This document shows positions 50,146 to 62,300 of a stretch of 64,000 nt of DNA, piece after piece. The notes below the pieces were generated by a model. The model was not told the DNA's origin. It made no database searches and was given only the letters and a program-made list of their open reading frames with translations. The stretch is from Larimichthys crocea (lineage: Eukaryota > Chordata > Actinopteri > Sciaenidae). The translations under genes and the position numbers were made by a program. Location: contig NC_040018.1 in assembly GCF_000972845.2 (NCBI RefSeq), positions 8,900,140 to 8,964,139 on the forward strand. The letters run 5' to 3'. The stretch's first letter is position 1. Every line of letters begins with the position of its first letter.

Positions 50146-51479
50146 CTGGATGAAGAAAGGCAGAGCAGAGGAAACCAGAGAGTGGCTTGATGATTGACAT
50201 GACACTGGTGAAATGCAAGTGCCTCCAATTATGAAAAGTCAAGTCAATGAGGACAAGTTTGTTCCTAATGGCCAACAGGGGGCAACTCCATTGGCAAAAA
50301 AAAAGACTATAGAGTTTTGCAGTAATTATCAAATTTTCCAATTTTCCACTAACATTTACCTTTACCTGACACTTACCTTTGCTGCATAACAGCAGTTTTT
50401 TTTTTGTTTGTTTTTTTACTGTAAATGCATGTGTATGTAACAATGTCTGACTAATCCAGTTTATACAGACAGATGAACATGTTGTGCTAAAACAACAACA
50501 CAAAGATAAACAACAGAATACTAAGGTGAAAAAGTGCATTCAACATGTGAATGAATTACAGTACAGCAGGCAGTTTAAGTCTAATAAAATCAAGCTGTTT
50601 TGCTGCACGAGTTCCTGGAAAAGCGGGCAGAAAGGAAACTATGACTCTCTAAGTTGAGCAGTTTGATAAAGCCCTGGAAGGGAAAATAAAATGGAAATTA
50701 TGAACATGTATTGCAATATGTGTTAGTGGGCTTTCAATTTGATGTACTTACATACTCGTGTATGTATAGACCGAACGTGGCCACACATGGCCACACACAC
50801 GTGAACTGTGTTGAAGCGAAAGAGGGTAACTTCATGTTCAATGTTCTGGACCGATTCGACCCCATTCAGTGGAACTGGATTGTGCCCACTAAACATGCAG
50901 TTCACATCTATTTCACTTCCCCCAAAAGATCATTGTTATTGCTCATTGATGTGCAATATCAGTGGTGCTTCCATCCATCCCATTGTTTTTTTTCCGTTTG
51001 CTTCTATCCATTGGTTTCTACTAATGTTAATGTTGCTGAGAGTATGCATAGCCTTGTGCAGGTTAAATCAAACATGAATGGGTGTGTGTGGGAGTTTAAT
51101 GACGGAATGGGGCCTACTGTTTATAATAAATATCTAAACCCTCTTCCCTGTGTTCTTTGTGTCAATGGGTGTTACACAACAGTTTATCTTGCTTCAATAC
51201 TCAACCAAACATAATGTGGAGGTGGTTTGCCCTCCTTTGGACAAATTGATCTGCAGGACAGTGTAGCAACTGCAAACAGTGATTAAAGTTGTGGTTTGTG
51301 TTATTGGGATATGCAAGTGTAATATACAAGTGTATATAATACATACACTTGTTTTTGTATTTTTAATGTTACTGGTTCTATTTAACTGCTATTTATACAT
51401 GTGTATATAGTGTGTATATATTGTTTAAAACAGGATATTCTATAGGGTGTATTGTTAAAGTTTTGTTTTCTTACTACTG

Positions 51480-51570
51480 TTTTCTTGCTATCACTTACCG
51501 TTTGGGAGCTGCGATAACAAAAACAATTTCCCTATGGGGATTGATAAAGTACTTCTGATTCTGATTCTGA
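51480..51570 (+). mobile_element. LINE 3' tail with TTCTGA tandem repeat
   Basis: The text caatttccctatggggattg, then ataaagtacttctgattctgattctga, is the standard end of several fish LINE families (ccctcggggattaataaagt plus a short tandem tail). The MITE at 51582 sits just after it. Confidence 0.55.
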
Positions 51571-51581
51571 GAATCCTGCAG

Positions 51582-51828
51582 ACCAGACTCACGCCGGCCT
51601 GGCCACATGTTGCGCCCCTGGATGCGTGCGCCCCCATCGGTCTGTCCGACGCCCCCCTCTGCCTTGTCAACACCCCGCTCCCGGGGCGCCCGCTCCGCTA
51701 ACTTAATGAGCGGTATCGAAATTTGCCGAGGTTTTTTGCTTTTTCGGGCGTTCGTTCGCCCCCCACGGAGAATGCGCCCTGGGCGGCCGCCCACATTGCC
51801 CATAGCTAGGACCGGCCCTGACCAGACT
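51582..51828. mobile_element. GC-rich MITE with 8-bp target duplication
   Basis: A 231-bp, strongly GC-rich element (51590-51820) is flanked by the perfect duplication ACCAGACT (51582-51589 and 51821-51828). The right end reads CAGGGCCGGTCCTAGC on the minus strand. The left end, CACGCCGGCCTGGCC, is a poorer match, so the terminal repeats are imperfect. The 8-bp duplication suggests hAT. The long frames through it are due to high GC. No transposase is present. Confidence 0.8.
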
Positions 51829-52154
51829 AGTCTATCAATAAACATGGTATGAATATAACTAAGTACAGTACATACTGTTTAAGTGTCTCCAGTTCATTTG
51901 CAGGCTTCAGGAGCCAAGTAGTATCTTAGATGTATAACTTAGGTGTGAGAAAGTGTCTTGGATCTGTTCATCTCAACAAATCCTATGAAAGCATCAAAAC
52001 TAAGAGTGTCTTTTTAGTGTCCTGCTAAGGATTGTCCATTGATGGCCTCACATAAGACATGGAGTGCAACACTGACTTGTAATCAGGCAAATGGTGTCTG
52101 TCATTCCCACTCTGCACGCTGAATGTTTGCATATTGTCACACAGCACCAACCAT

Positions 52155-52287
52155 GTCCGCTCGCAAAACTTTCCCCTGCTCGCGAGGGAATGGGTATTTT
52201 TAGTGGGTGGTTTTTTGTCAGTAAGGGGCGGGCCTGGGGGCATGCCAGTTACCATTGTATCACCGAATATCATTGGTTGAGCGACTT
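52155..52287 (+). repeat. Unnamed repeat, left copy of an inverted pair
   Basis: The plus strand contains ctttcccctgctcgcgaggg, gtcagtaaggggcgggcctg, ggggcatgccagttaccatt and attggttgagcgactt. The same series occurs reversed at 52904-53058. Identity over the shared part is high by eye. Confidence 0.85.
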
Positions 52288-52903
52288 CGACAATTGGACA
52301 GCAAGGTACGGCAACACCACTAGGACAAACGGGACAAACAGGATTTGGCGTTATATGAATTACAGGGTCGGACCCGAAGGGGGGCCTTTACTGGTTGGGC
52401 TTCCACATTTACCGATTTATAAATGTTATGATACTAAAATATAGATTAAATAATAATAAAATATATCACAACTACCCTAGAGTACGTATCATAGCTACTA
52501 CTTCATGTTATCTTAATCTGAAGTTACAGGTCACCAATATGTGTCAAAATGCTACAAAATGACAAAACTATAAACAGCTAAAAAATATTGTGTTAATGTA
52601 GGCAATAGCTTATATTTTTCCTGCATGAATGCTCAAGTATGTACTGAAGGTTTTGTTTTTTTTTAGAATTTTTTAATATTATGTTTCTAATTTTCAGCGA
52701 GAAAGAATTACATCTTGAATATGAACAAAACAGTTTTACCAAAATAAAAAATGTACATCTATGTGTGCAACAGGAAGTTACAAAAAAATGATCTGTGTTT
52801 TGTCAGATTAATGTCAACGATGGAAGAAACAAAAGACAGTGCTTAGACACACATACTGAAGTACATTGCTCTGTGTGACATTCAAGTCAACACAATGTAA
52901 TTC

Positions 52904-53058
52904 AAGTCGCTCAACCAATTATATTTGGGGATACAATGGTGATTGGCATGCCCCCAGGCCCGCCCCCTTACTGACAAAAAACACCCACTAAAAAAAACCC
53001 ACTCGCGCGAGCAGGGGAAAGTGTTGCAAGCAAGCAGAAGAAAGTTTTGAGAGCGGAC
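52904..53058 (-). repeat. Unnamed repeat, right (inverted) copy
   Basis: It is the reverse complement of 52155-52287, with an extra segment of about 20 bp (ttctgcttgcttgcaacact on the minus strand). About 616 bp separate the copies. Homology stops at the 'gcgactt' and 'gtccgct' ends in both copies. No target duplication was found. Confidence 0.85.
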
Positions 53059-55638
53059 TCTGCGCACGCTTAAGCGTGTTTTTCTCCTCGCTGGCTACAA
53101 TATTGCTCCAGGGAGCAGAGATGCAGGATACAAAATAGCTCACGAGGGCTTTGAAAGCGCTCGAAAAAACAATATGCGCGGGTAGGTCTCATTACGCGAG
53201 TGCAATTTATGTGTTTTAATCCCATAAATACATAAAATGTTTGGAACATACTGAACACAAATAGAAAGTCGAGAGGTGGATTGAGCTACAGGGGAAGTTC
53301 CTTTGGATGTATTTCTACTTTTTTGATTGCATGTGGAATCTATTTTAACTGATCCATTTAAACTGACTGTGACAGACTGAAATACCACAGCTACATCTTT
53401 ACACGCTTAAAACATTTCTGGGCATAGTTTTACTGCAAAGTAAAAAGCTCAGGTTCACTATGTTTATTACGCAACATGAATGCATTACATTACTATACCG
53501 ATGGACAGATGTAAGGAAGAAAAAAACAAAGCAAAGAAGGGGATGAAGTCGGGTCAGTAGGGTTTCTCCTTAATGTAGGTCAAGTTCTTTGCGGTCTCCT
53601 TCCCAGCACAGGATAATGGATCCTTCAAATCCTTGACATTAAAAGCCAATGAGACACACTCAGTCTAGAAATATCTGCAGTTGGAGGAGGAGGTAGGGAT
53701 GAGAAGGGGGTGGATGATTATGGGGGGGCAGCAGACGCAGGGAGCACAAACGGGGGAAACATTTGGAGCTAAGGAGGGTTGGGGTTAAGTCAGGTTATAA
53801 ATCACTGTCCAGCAGAGATATGAAAATAACATTTGGATGTTGTTCACCACGCCCATAGCCAAAACATACAGGAAAATGATTACATTGGTCACATCCGTTT
53901 CATGTTTTCTTGTGAATTTGGGATGCTAAAAAGACATTTTAAATAAAAGAACAACACAGTTAAGAAGTAAGGAATAAAGAATACTTTAGGAAAGGTACAG
54001 TATAAAATATATTTCTCCCTGCTAGTCCATCTAAATGTATTTCTTTAGAACATATTTTATCCCGCATTGGAGTCTTTTAATTCCCAAAGCCTAAATGGTT
54101 GAAAAGAAATCTGCACGCCCATCTTTTGTATGTACTCTCCCAAACGTTCAGGAGCTGTACAGAGAGACATACACCGAATCGTTCAAAGCCTGAACAGTAT
54201 GTATAGCAAGCAACAAAGGACCAGAGAGACTTATTGTTCCTTGGACTATTGTTCGAATCCACAGAGAAGCTTCCACAATCCTCTCCACTGCCCTCGGGGC
54301 TAGATTAATATAATAACAATATGAACCTTGGTATGAGAGCACCATACCAATGATTTTTAAAAAGTCGAAAACCAATGTAGTGTCATTAAAAGTCAAGTGG
54401 AGCGTACTGGATTGAAAACACTGAGGGATAACTTCCATTATTGAGTAAGAGCAGGAAGAAATAGAAAGACATAGGGAAAAAAATGTTTTTGTTTTGTTTT
54501 CTTTTTTTTAAATCTCTTACTTCTGAGGCATTACCGCAGAATTGAGAACATTAATAATAAGCGCCTCCCTTCCTTTTTCTTCCCCCCCTCTATCTCTCCG
54601 GCTCCCGTTCATCCTCTTCATCGCCACGCTTCACATCTCATTCTGATCAATGTCTTCTCCAGAGAACCTGGCTGAATTCAGATGAAACGCTTGGTGCTCT
54701 CCTCACAAATCACACCTGAAAGCCTTGGCTACCACTCCACTTACACATCTTTCTCTCCATCTCTGCTTCCCATCCCAAAAACTTCATTTATATACCTGCA
54801 TGTTTTTTCTCCACAACTCTAATTTTTCACCTCTTCTCACAAAAAAACAAAACAAAGAAAGGTTAACCGGGAAAGAAGTTAAGAGAGTCAATGTATTGAG
54901 CAAGTTGATTGACTTGAACTGACCATATACTGCCAGGACTGGTCTCTGGACGCACAGTTTCTCCCTAACAGACACACACGTACAAATACAGAGTGGTTCA
55001 TCATTCCCTCTGAGGACACGGGGTCAGCTCTCTCCCTTTCTCTCCCTGCTGGCAAAATACATACAATTCCACTATGATTCATGCACGCGCACATACGCAC
55101 ACACATGCACGCACACCCCTTATACCTCCATTGAGACTTTTGGAACGTGAAATAAGGTCTAACTGAAGCCAACGGCCAGGGAGCTCCACTGTGATGAAGG
55201 GCAACATTTGTGTTTTACTACCTCTCCTACAGTATATAATGATGATATGCTTCTTTATGTTTTTAATTTTGCTCAGCCTGCCCTCTCTAAGCACTGAAAT
55301 TTCTGTGAACAATTTTTGATTAAATATTTAAAGATACGCCACTTCAAACATCCTTTGACATAGCACAGTTCTCCTCTTTTTCTTCTTGTGAGTGCAAAAG
55401 CCAAAGTATTACAGGCATAATCCACACTGTATTTCTGTTTGAGTCAAATTGGGTTGGATTTAAAATGATGTTCCACACTCATGGACTATGAATATAGTAG
55501 AAATAAGTTTTTTTTCCCCTGGACTGACCCAGAAACTGCCCAGGACAATGGTCTAAATCAGGCCTCATTTCCTCGTGTCCTAAATAACAGACATGACTCA
55601 TGTGCCTATTCTAGGTGGAGGTGGATCTGTGGAGACCA

Positions 55639-55640
<2 letters not shown>

Positions 55641-55671
<31 letters not shown>
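55641..55671. repeat. (AT)15 microsatellite
   Basis: An uninterrupted AT dinucleotide run. Confidence 0.97.
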
Positions 55672-55673
<2 letters not shown>

Positions 55674-57839
55674 AAAGTGTGTGTGAGGGAAAATGAGTCG
55701 GTCTTTTGGGAAAAGAGGTGAGAGTGATTTGGCAAATTAATTAGCCATCAATTAAGGAATATTTCAGTTCAGTTTTGGCTTAAATTTGACCATAAAAAAG
55801 ATAGTGACAAAAGATACAGTAAAGTCATATAGTACGGGTACAATGGCAGGTTTTCTTTTGACACCACAGTCCAGCACGCTGGTTTTGTGTGTGACTCTCA
55901 GCTTTTAATTGCAGAGTTTTTAAATCCACATCAGATGAACTGTGAACTGTAGTTGTGTGTACACAGTCCCACAATTTCAAGGGACAGAAAATAATTGGAC
56001 AAGTTAACATCAAATCTTCATGAGACCATCATATTTAGTATTTGGTTTCAAATTCTCAGCATGAAGTAAATGACAGATGTTTAGTTTATGACCCATGGAC
56101 ATCAGCGTACCAAAATCTGGTGGAGATTAAGCAGCTGCTCCCTGGTTAAGAGAGCTGGTGTCGTAACCATTCCATACCTAGAGGGGGATCGTTCAGACTC
56201 ATTGCTGGAACTTCTAAAAAACAAAAAAACGGTGTAGTGAAAATTTTGCAGCTACCTTTGATCTGCCTAAGGTTTCAAGCCAACAGCTCTCCTCATTCTT
56301 CAAATACATACTCCTGCCAATGTCCAAGTATGTCGACTCCAGATTAGACCTGCAATGTCTTTTGAGTGAGTCACATCTTTCTCAGTCAGGTATTTAGCAG
56401 GTTTATATATAGCTTTGTTTGACAAATAAATGACTGGCAAATATCAGATAATAGACAGTAAAATAAATCTCCCTGAAAAGTACTTAGTATATTATTATTT
56501 CATTCAATTCCATTTAATTAATCGGTCACATATAATCATAAAAGAACAACTGTAGTGTATGTATTTCCTTGTGCTCCTACCATACATCCTTCATGATTCC
56601 AAATAAGTAAAAAGAATCATAACTGTTATGGAATTTTCTATCCTTAGGCTGCACATGGTCACGTGTGAGCCTTTAGGTCCTCAGCAGTATTAATTGTTTG
56701 TCTTTGACTGGGTGCCACCATATCTCAACACTGGGGTGGCCGGGGTCGAAGAGACCTGTTGCTGCATTCCTAGACATAATAGATAGCTTGTTGTTGACAT
56801 TCCAATCTGTGTAAACAGACATCTGTGTTTCCAGACTAGAATATGTTGACAATAACACCTCCAAGGGTAAAGACATTCTCTTTGACTAATTCTGGGCGTG
56901 TAGTATTTGGGATGTGATCTTTGGGTTTAAAGTTTATCCACCATCACGAGTTTGTCAGAATGCGAGACCGACTCAAGCACTTCAGGTGTACTTCGGGAGT
57001 GTCTCTAATTCTCTTTGGCCAAGCGTCAATAAATAATACAGCATAAGACATCAGAGGCTCCTGAACACTTTCTTCCGTCCTGACCTCACCATTGACCTTT
57101 GACTTCAGCAATTTCTCCACAACAATAATAACAGCAATAGCAATAGTGTCCTCATTGAAGAAACTAAAGCTGAGAAATGGAATACAGCCATCATTCATTT
57201 TATAATTTTATCTGTACATTTTTATAGTCTAATATTTAATTAGATTAAATGATATTATTCATTTATTTTTGTTGCTGAAACAGTGTGACAGAAGGAAAAA
57301 GACATAGGAGAAACAAGATGGACATAATTGACAGACAGGCAATAACATAAAATAGTAACAACGATGGCTGTAAAGACATGATAAGAGTCCAGGAGTATGA
57401 ATTAAATTAGATGTGATGAAGAAATTATATGTAGGTAATGTGACTGTGCATATTTTTGGAGGTCGGGTGTAGAGTAAGAAGCATTGTCCAACCTATACAT
57501 CAGTCAACACATACATTTTTTTTTTCTTGGCAAAAAAAAAGCTTGTGGAAATATATTGTGTCAGGGTAAAGTTTATCCAGCAGAATACATAACAATTTAC
57601 AAGACTGAAGCGAGCAGAGCAGCAGTAAGCGAGAAGAAGGAGCTCAGAAAAATTCAACGAGAATTGGTTGAAAACGTTGAATTTATTCAAATGTTGACGC
57701 ATATTTCCCTTAAATATTGTTTGAGAAAGTCATTCAGGAAAGCAGCCTTCTGAGTACCTTTGCAAATCTGTACAAAACCCACATAAAAATGTCTTCATCC
57801 TCAATCATACTAGTCTAAAAAAAATCCATATGAGTAAGG

Positions 57840-58045
57840 TTTTAACAAAAACTGAATGCCAAGATTTGCAGATCCTTTGAGACTTATGTTCAAATGAATT
57901 TGAGTACAAAGAGAAGATATGTAATGTTCAAACTGATAAACTTCATTGTTTTTCATAAATATACACTCATTTTGAATTTGATGCCTGCAAGGATTTGCAA
58001 ATTGCAAACAGCCTTCTGTTCATTAACGTTTTACACAGCGTCAGT
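57840..58045 (+). mobile_element. Deleted copy of a widespread fish DNA transposon
   Basis: The left part (gatttgcagatcctttgaga, taatgttcaaactgataaac, ctcattttgaatttgatgcc, tgcaa) is the well-known 5' end of a common teleost element. It then jumps to the 3' end (ggatttgcaaattgcaaaca, aacgttttacacagcgtca). The middle, with any transposase, is missing. The superfamily is not assigned here. Confidence 0.6.
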
Positions 58046-58160
58046 TAACCTGCAGGTCTTAGGGCTGCAGGAGGGAAGCAAACCGAAGCATCTGGACAAG
58101 AGCCATGTGAACATATGGAGAAAATACAAACTCCACACAGTCAGGGCCTGGTCTGATATT
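58046..58160 (+). repeat. Vertebrate repeat motif ('aacatgcaaactccacacag' type)
   Basis: The text acctgcaggtcttagggctg, caggagggaagcaaaccgaa, gcatctggacaagagccatg and tggagaaaatacaaactcca, cacag is a diverged copy of a repeat found across fish and other vertebrates. The parent element is not identified. Confidence 0.5.
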
Positions 58161-59104
58161 AAAACCCAGTATCAGCCATCAATCAAGCTGCTGTGCATCC
58201 TCTGGTATCAGTGGTCTTACTTTTTACATATTTGTTTGTACTGAATAATCTATGCTTAAGTAATGTTATGACAGTTGACAGTGAACAAGAAATGAAGTTG
58301 ATTAGTTTGGAGGTCAGTGCTGGCATATGTCTCTCCCTATGTACATTACTTGCTGTTTATGTGACATGATGTAGATAAAACGACGTAAATTCACTGTGGC
58401 ATCCTGTTTTCCTGGCCTGTACAACTTTGAGCAAAGAGGTGAAAATGAATAGATAAAGTTGTCAGGACAAATAAGTGTCAGTATATTGAACTTGTTTTCA
58501 GGTTTTGTTTTCTGCTCTATGTACATTGGTTTGATAAGTCTGGAATGGAGAGTTGTTTTCAGGCAAGAGAGCTCAAAGGAGAAACCCACGTGGGAACCCA
58601 GAATGCAGAAAGCCACCATAACACTGTCATTAAAGCAGGTGGGAGACCAGTTAGAGTTTATGGATGACAGACAGCTATTGCTCACAGCAATACGGGTGTC
58701 AGTACTGTGTTGTTCTAAAGAGTTTCCTGTCCTGGGCAAGTCCAATATATTTGACACACTGCTTTGTCTAAACATATTTATTATAATGCAGTTGAGTTTC
58801 TGCACTGGGTTTGCTGTTCAATTTTCATTTTTTTCTACATTAAGCAGACCATGTTGTCCCACATTGATACTGACATGTTTGATTTCTTTGAATTTAACAC
58901 AGGCTTCAGCCAAAACATTACCAAAAGCAAAACTGCTGCCTGGAACAAACAAGTGTGAGAGCAGATATATGAAGGGTTTCTCTGTGGGTCAGTTCTGTGG
59001 TCTTAGTAGAGAACACAGTCACAAGCCAACAAAACAACTAGTTGACAGAAATGAGTCTATCTTCAGTGTCGATATGGTTAAAAGAACAAAAAACAATGGC
59101 CTAC

Positions 59105-59334
59105 CTTTTGTTTGTGGGCAGCCAGATATCCGTGCATTTTCTCGGGCTGAAGGAAGGATGGGCCACCGTGCACAGCAAAGCGAACATCCAGCATTCGGTC
59201 CTTCACATCCATCAGGCTAAAGATGTTGACATCATCAGGCGGAACGGAGAGCATCTCGGAAAGGAAGTCCACCAGCAGCTCGTAGCGGCTCCGCTGCTTC
59301 CCTCTCAGTTCAATGAACTCCTTTGCTATGATGT
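59105..59334 (-). CDS. Cadherin exon 1 of window: membrane-proximal non-chordate classic cadherin region
   Basis: This 230-nt exon gives residues 1-76 of the fragment. The acceptor is a pyrimidine-rich run ending tttcccag at 59335. The donor is AAG|gtaggc, with GT at 59104-59103. The exon starts with AC, the last two bases of a split codon (Asn, Asp, His or Tyr), and ends in phase 0. It reads IIAKEFIELRGKQRSRYELL at the start, then FLSEMLSVPPDDVNIFSL and MLDVRFAVHGG. There are no cysteines. Its position just before the cysteine-rich/EGF exon matches the region between the last cadherin repeat and the EGF of CadN-type cadherins, which is proteolytically processed in fly relatives. The preceding cadherin-repeat exons must end in phase 1 and lie beyond 64000; I found none between 59335 and the window end. 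Confidence 0.85.
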
Positions 59335-62300
59335 CTGGGAAAGACACACGTGCACACAATAGGAAGAGTAGACTGTTTAGAAGTGGGCTCATTATTTTCA
59401 CTCCTGTTCAAAGATAAATCCAATTATTTTCAAACTGGACTCAAGTGCTAGACTAAAAAAAAAAATAGTCCTGAACACTCAAGATTGGGGCTGTGATGAT
59501 AAGTTATTGGAAAAGGCTCACTTAACTGACAAAATCCTTTGTTTGGAAGGTTATTTTGTAACTGTACAGTATGTGTGTGTGTGAGAGAGAGAGACAGAAA
59601 GAAAGACAAGGAGTGGGGCAATAATTGAGAGTTGGATTTCAATACCTAACTGCGCCAATTACAGGTAATTACACTCTTGACAATTTGTGATTTAATTTCT
59701 AATCATACTCAGCAGCAGGCTCTTGAAGAAAAACAGAAATCCTGTTCTGGTTTTATTCACCAACACCACTCCAGGACTTGGTGGTTTAACATGTCAGATT
59801 TAAGGACCACATTTGAGGGTTATGTCTTTACTGTCAACTAGAAGCTTAATCTTTGGACCTTTCTTAGAAATAAATGTTAAGCTGCTGCTCTATCCTTCCA
59901 CACTTTTGGGCCTCTCATCTAGGCACATGTTTTATATTAGATGAGTTTCACCTCCTTAAAAACCTCCACGCCTTGGAATGGGGGAAAAAAAAATCAAATG
60001 AAAACTTTGATCTGCTAGTTGTGCGAGTCAAGGTAATGGTGATGGCACTTGAGGAAAAGCCTTAAGATCGCCAAATGTTGGTTTAACCCCCGCCCCTCCC
60101 TCCACCACATTGCTTCTTATTAAATTATTTAAGACCCAGGCAGAAATGGAGAGTGTACATACCAATTAAATGTTGCCGATAGAATAAGATAAACTGTTGT
60201 CACACATTTGTTTCACTAAAAAGACGAAGCACATGACATAAAATTTCCCTAATAGAGGGGAATTACCCTCATATGGATGATCATTTGGTGTGTTTTATTT
60301 CTCCATTGAAATACAGCCACATCAAAGGAATGTATGTATAAAAGATGTCTCCCACACTAGAAGAGGTTGCACTTGGATTTATTCAGTCCACTCAGCTGCG
60401 GCCGGTACTCTTCAGCACATCTGAGAGAAAATAAAGTGAGTGGGAGGAGTGAGAAGATTTTTATCCTTTACTCAGCCTTTTGTAATGATCTGCTTAACGC
60501 TGTGTTGACAGTTATGACTGGTCTATACTTAAATACATTCATTCCTTCTAAAAAAAAAGTGTTTAATGATGATTTTAAACAGCTTGCAAGATAACTATCC
60601 AATGTAAAATATTTTTTAATACAACACGAGGCAAGGCAAGTGTGAAACCATGCATGTTTAAACATTTTACGGTCAATTATCTGTGTCCAGTCCTACAGTT
60701 CTGCAACCCGACCTGAGCCAGACAGGTCCAGGTCAAGCAATGGACTGAATTTGGGCTGCTTTGTTGGTTAAAGCAGGGTACGACTATTTGAAAATGTAGG
60801 ATATAAATACGAATATCTCTCTTTATCTGACTGTCTGCATCCATACATGTCATGTATTTCAAGTAGAATAACAAAGCAGGAAGGCCTGAAAAAGACAAAG
60901 CATAGTCCGTGTACAGTGTTAGAGCAATTACTTACTAAAAATATAATCTTGAGAATTTGGGTCAGTTTCAGGTCTCTTGGCGGATTTGGCAGAACCAGTT
61001 AGGTTCAGCCAAATTGATTTGTTCTGCCTCTCAGGCATTTAAACTGAATTTTAATGCAATTAACAGTGTATACTTTCAGTTTCATGCAGACTTTTATTTT
61101 GACGTTAAATGCAGACTTATTTTGAAGTTGTTTTCTGAGCTAAAACCGAAGTAGGTACAAAGATCTCTGCAGGCTGGTGGTGATCAGTGCAGTTCATTAC
61201 ACCAGACTCACCTGTTGATTCATCAGCATTTTTGTATGTATGTATGTTAATTTCATATTGTAAAAGCGAGTATTACCTCATGGATATGTTAGCATTACCA
61301 GTTGGTTAGGCTGTTTCTAATTCATGTAATGTTTATGAATCTAGGTAACTTAATTGCAGTATTTTCAGTTTTTTTCCTAGTTTCACTCTCTTTTATCGCA
61401 TCTCTTGTATGGATTCAGTACAATGTGAGGAGTGAAAATAAACCTACAAACAAAACTACGGCATTCTTCATGTTCATGAATACAGAGAGTTTAACTCACT
61501 GTCTCGTTGGAGTTATCACACCTCAGCGAGGACAGAACATGATTCTTAAAGATGCAGGTGGTCCTGGATGCGGGTTCTAACCAGTGCAGAACGAACTTAA
61601 AGCAAAAGTACTGTTATAACCACTCACACCCCTCTACCTCAATGAGTTTCCCATCCTGATTTGATAGCCATTATTGTCTCCCTATATATACTGTGGTCTA
61701 GAAGAGATCCCTTCCAAAATCCACAATCCTTCTTTGATGTGAAAATGCTTTCTGAAAAAAGTTCTGCTACCAACAGCAACAGTTATGCAAATTAGTCAGT
61801 ATGTTCCAAAGTTATATTCTTGTTAGTATGAAATTGCCCATTTTTGCTTCCCAGGACAGTGTTTCCTGGCTGTGGTGGAGGCATAGTTACCTAAATGTGA
61901 AATTTTGTGCTAACAAAGACTGTAACTTTGGAAAATACACAAGGACCAGGACTATGAATCCCTCTCCCATCTGTTACCCTAAAAAACAACATTAGGAAGG
62001 AATTTCTTCGAGGCCAGCATGGACAGGGGGAGCAAGTACTGTGGCCAAAAAAATGATTGGACATGCGGACATGTGAGTGTTCTTTCAAGACTTGAAGATA
62101 TTACTCATTTCCAGGACTCAGAAAGTCAACTTTCTAAAACTCAAACTGGTTCTCACAGTGATAGAAGTGCAATAACACACACGAGGGTTGGGCAGGGTGA
62201 TTAGGTTTGTGGGTGTGTAGAGGGAGACAGAGCTTAGGCATTAAGAGACAAGACAGGGGGCTCAGAACGGGCTCAGCGGATACAGCGTGAGGGATCGAGG

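Larger units (their letters stand above)
50146..59104 (-). other. Cadherin intron 1 of window
   Basis: This 9-kb intron contains a LINE tail (51480-51570), a GC-rich MITE (51582-51828), an inverted repeat pair (52155-53058), an (AT)15 run, a deleted DNA transposon (57840-58045) and a repeat motif (58046-58160). The 50150-51470 and 53060-55640 stretches and 55680-57835 show no supported gene; open frames at 50711-51214, 54148-54438 and 58459-59220 are unexplained. Confidence 0.8.
3476..59334 (-). other. Type III (CadN/Hz-cadherin-like) classic cadherin gene, internal part, 8 exons
   Basis: Eight minus-strand exons join in one frame to give 483 residues, starting with a split codon. Domain order in fragment numbering: membrane-proximal non-chordate-type cadherin region (1-76 and on), cysteine-rich linker (92-136), EGF (147-181), laminin-G 1 (about 183-365), EGF (391-425), laminin-G 2 start (429-483). 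This order is known from Drosophila N-cadherin and vertebrate Hz-cadherin, single-pass adhesion proteins of neurons whose tails bind catenins. Introns from 5' to 3' are 8959, 15123, 13514, 6876, 425, 6595 and 2916 bp. Both gene ends lie outside the window. Protocadherin-FAT and CELSR proteins also carry EGF and laminin-G domains, but they lack exon 1's membrane-proximal region and have several tandem EGFs, so they fit less well. The family is confident; the exact orthologue is not, so no symbol is given. Confidence 0.88.

Noticed and set aside
49708..50197. Two plus-strand frames of over 100 codons
   Set aside because: They are antisense shadows of cadherin exon 2.
50711..51214. 167-codon plus-strand frame
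   Set aside because: There are no recognisable motifs and the sequence looks like AT-rich intron. An overlapping second frame is also open, which suggests chance or repeat origin.
51495..51852. Three overlapping frames in GC-rich DNA
   Set aside because: They lie inside the MITE with its target duplication; high GC alone keeps the frames open.
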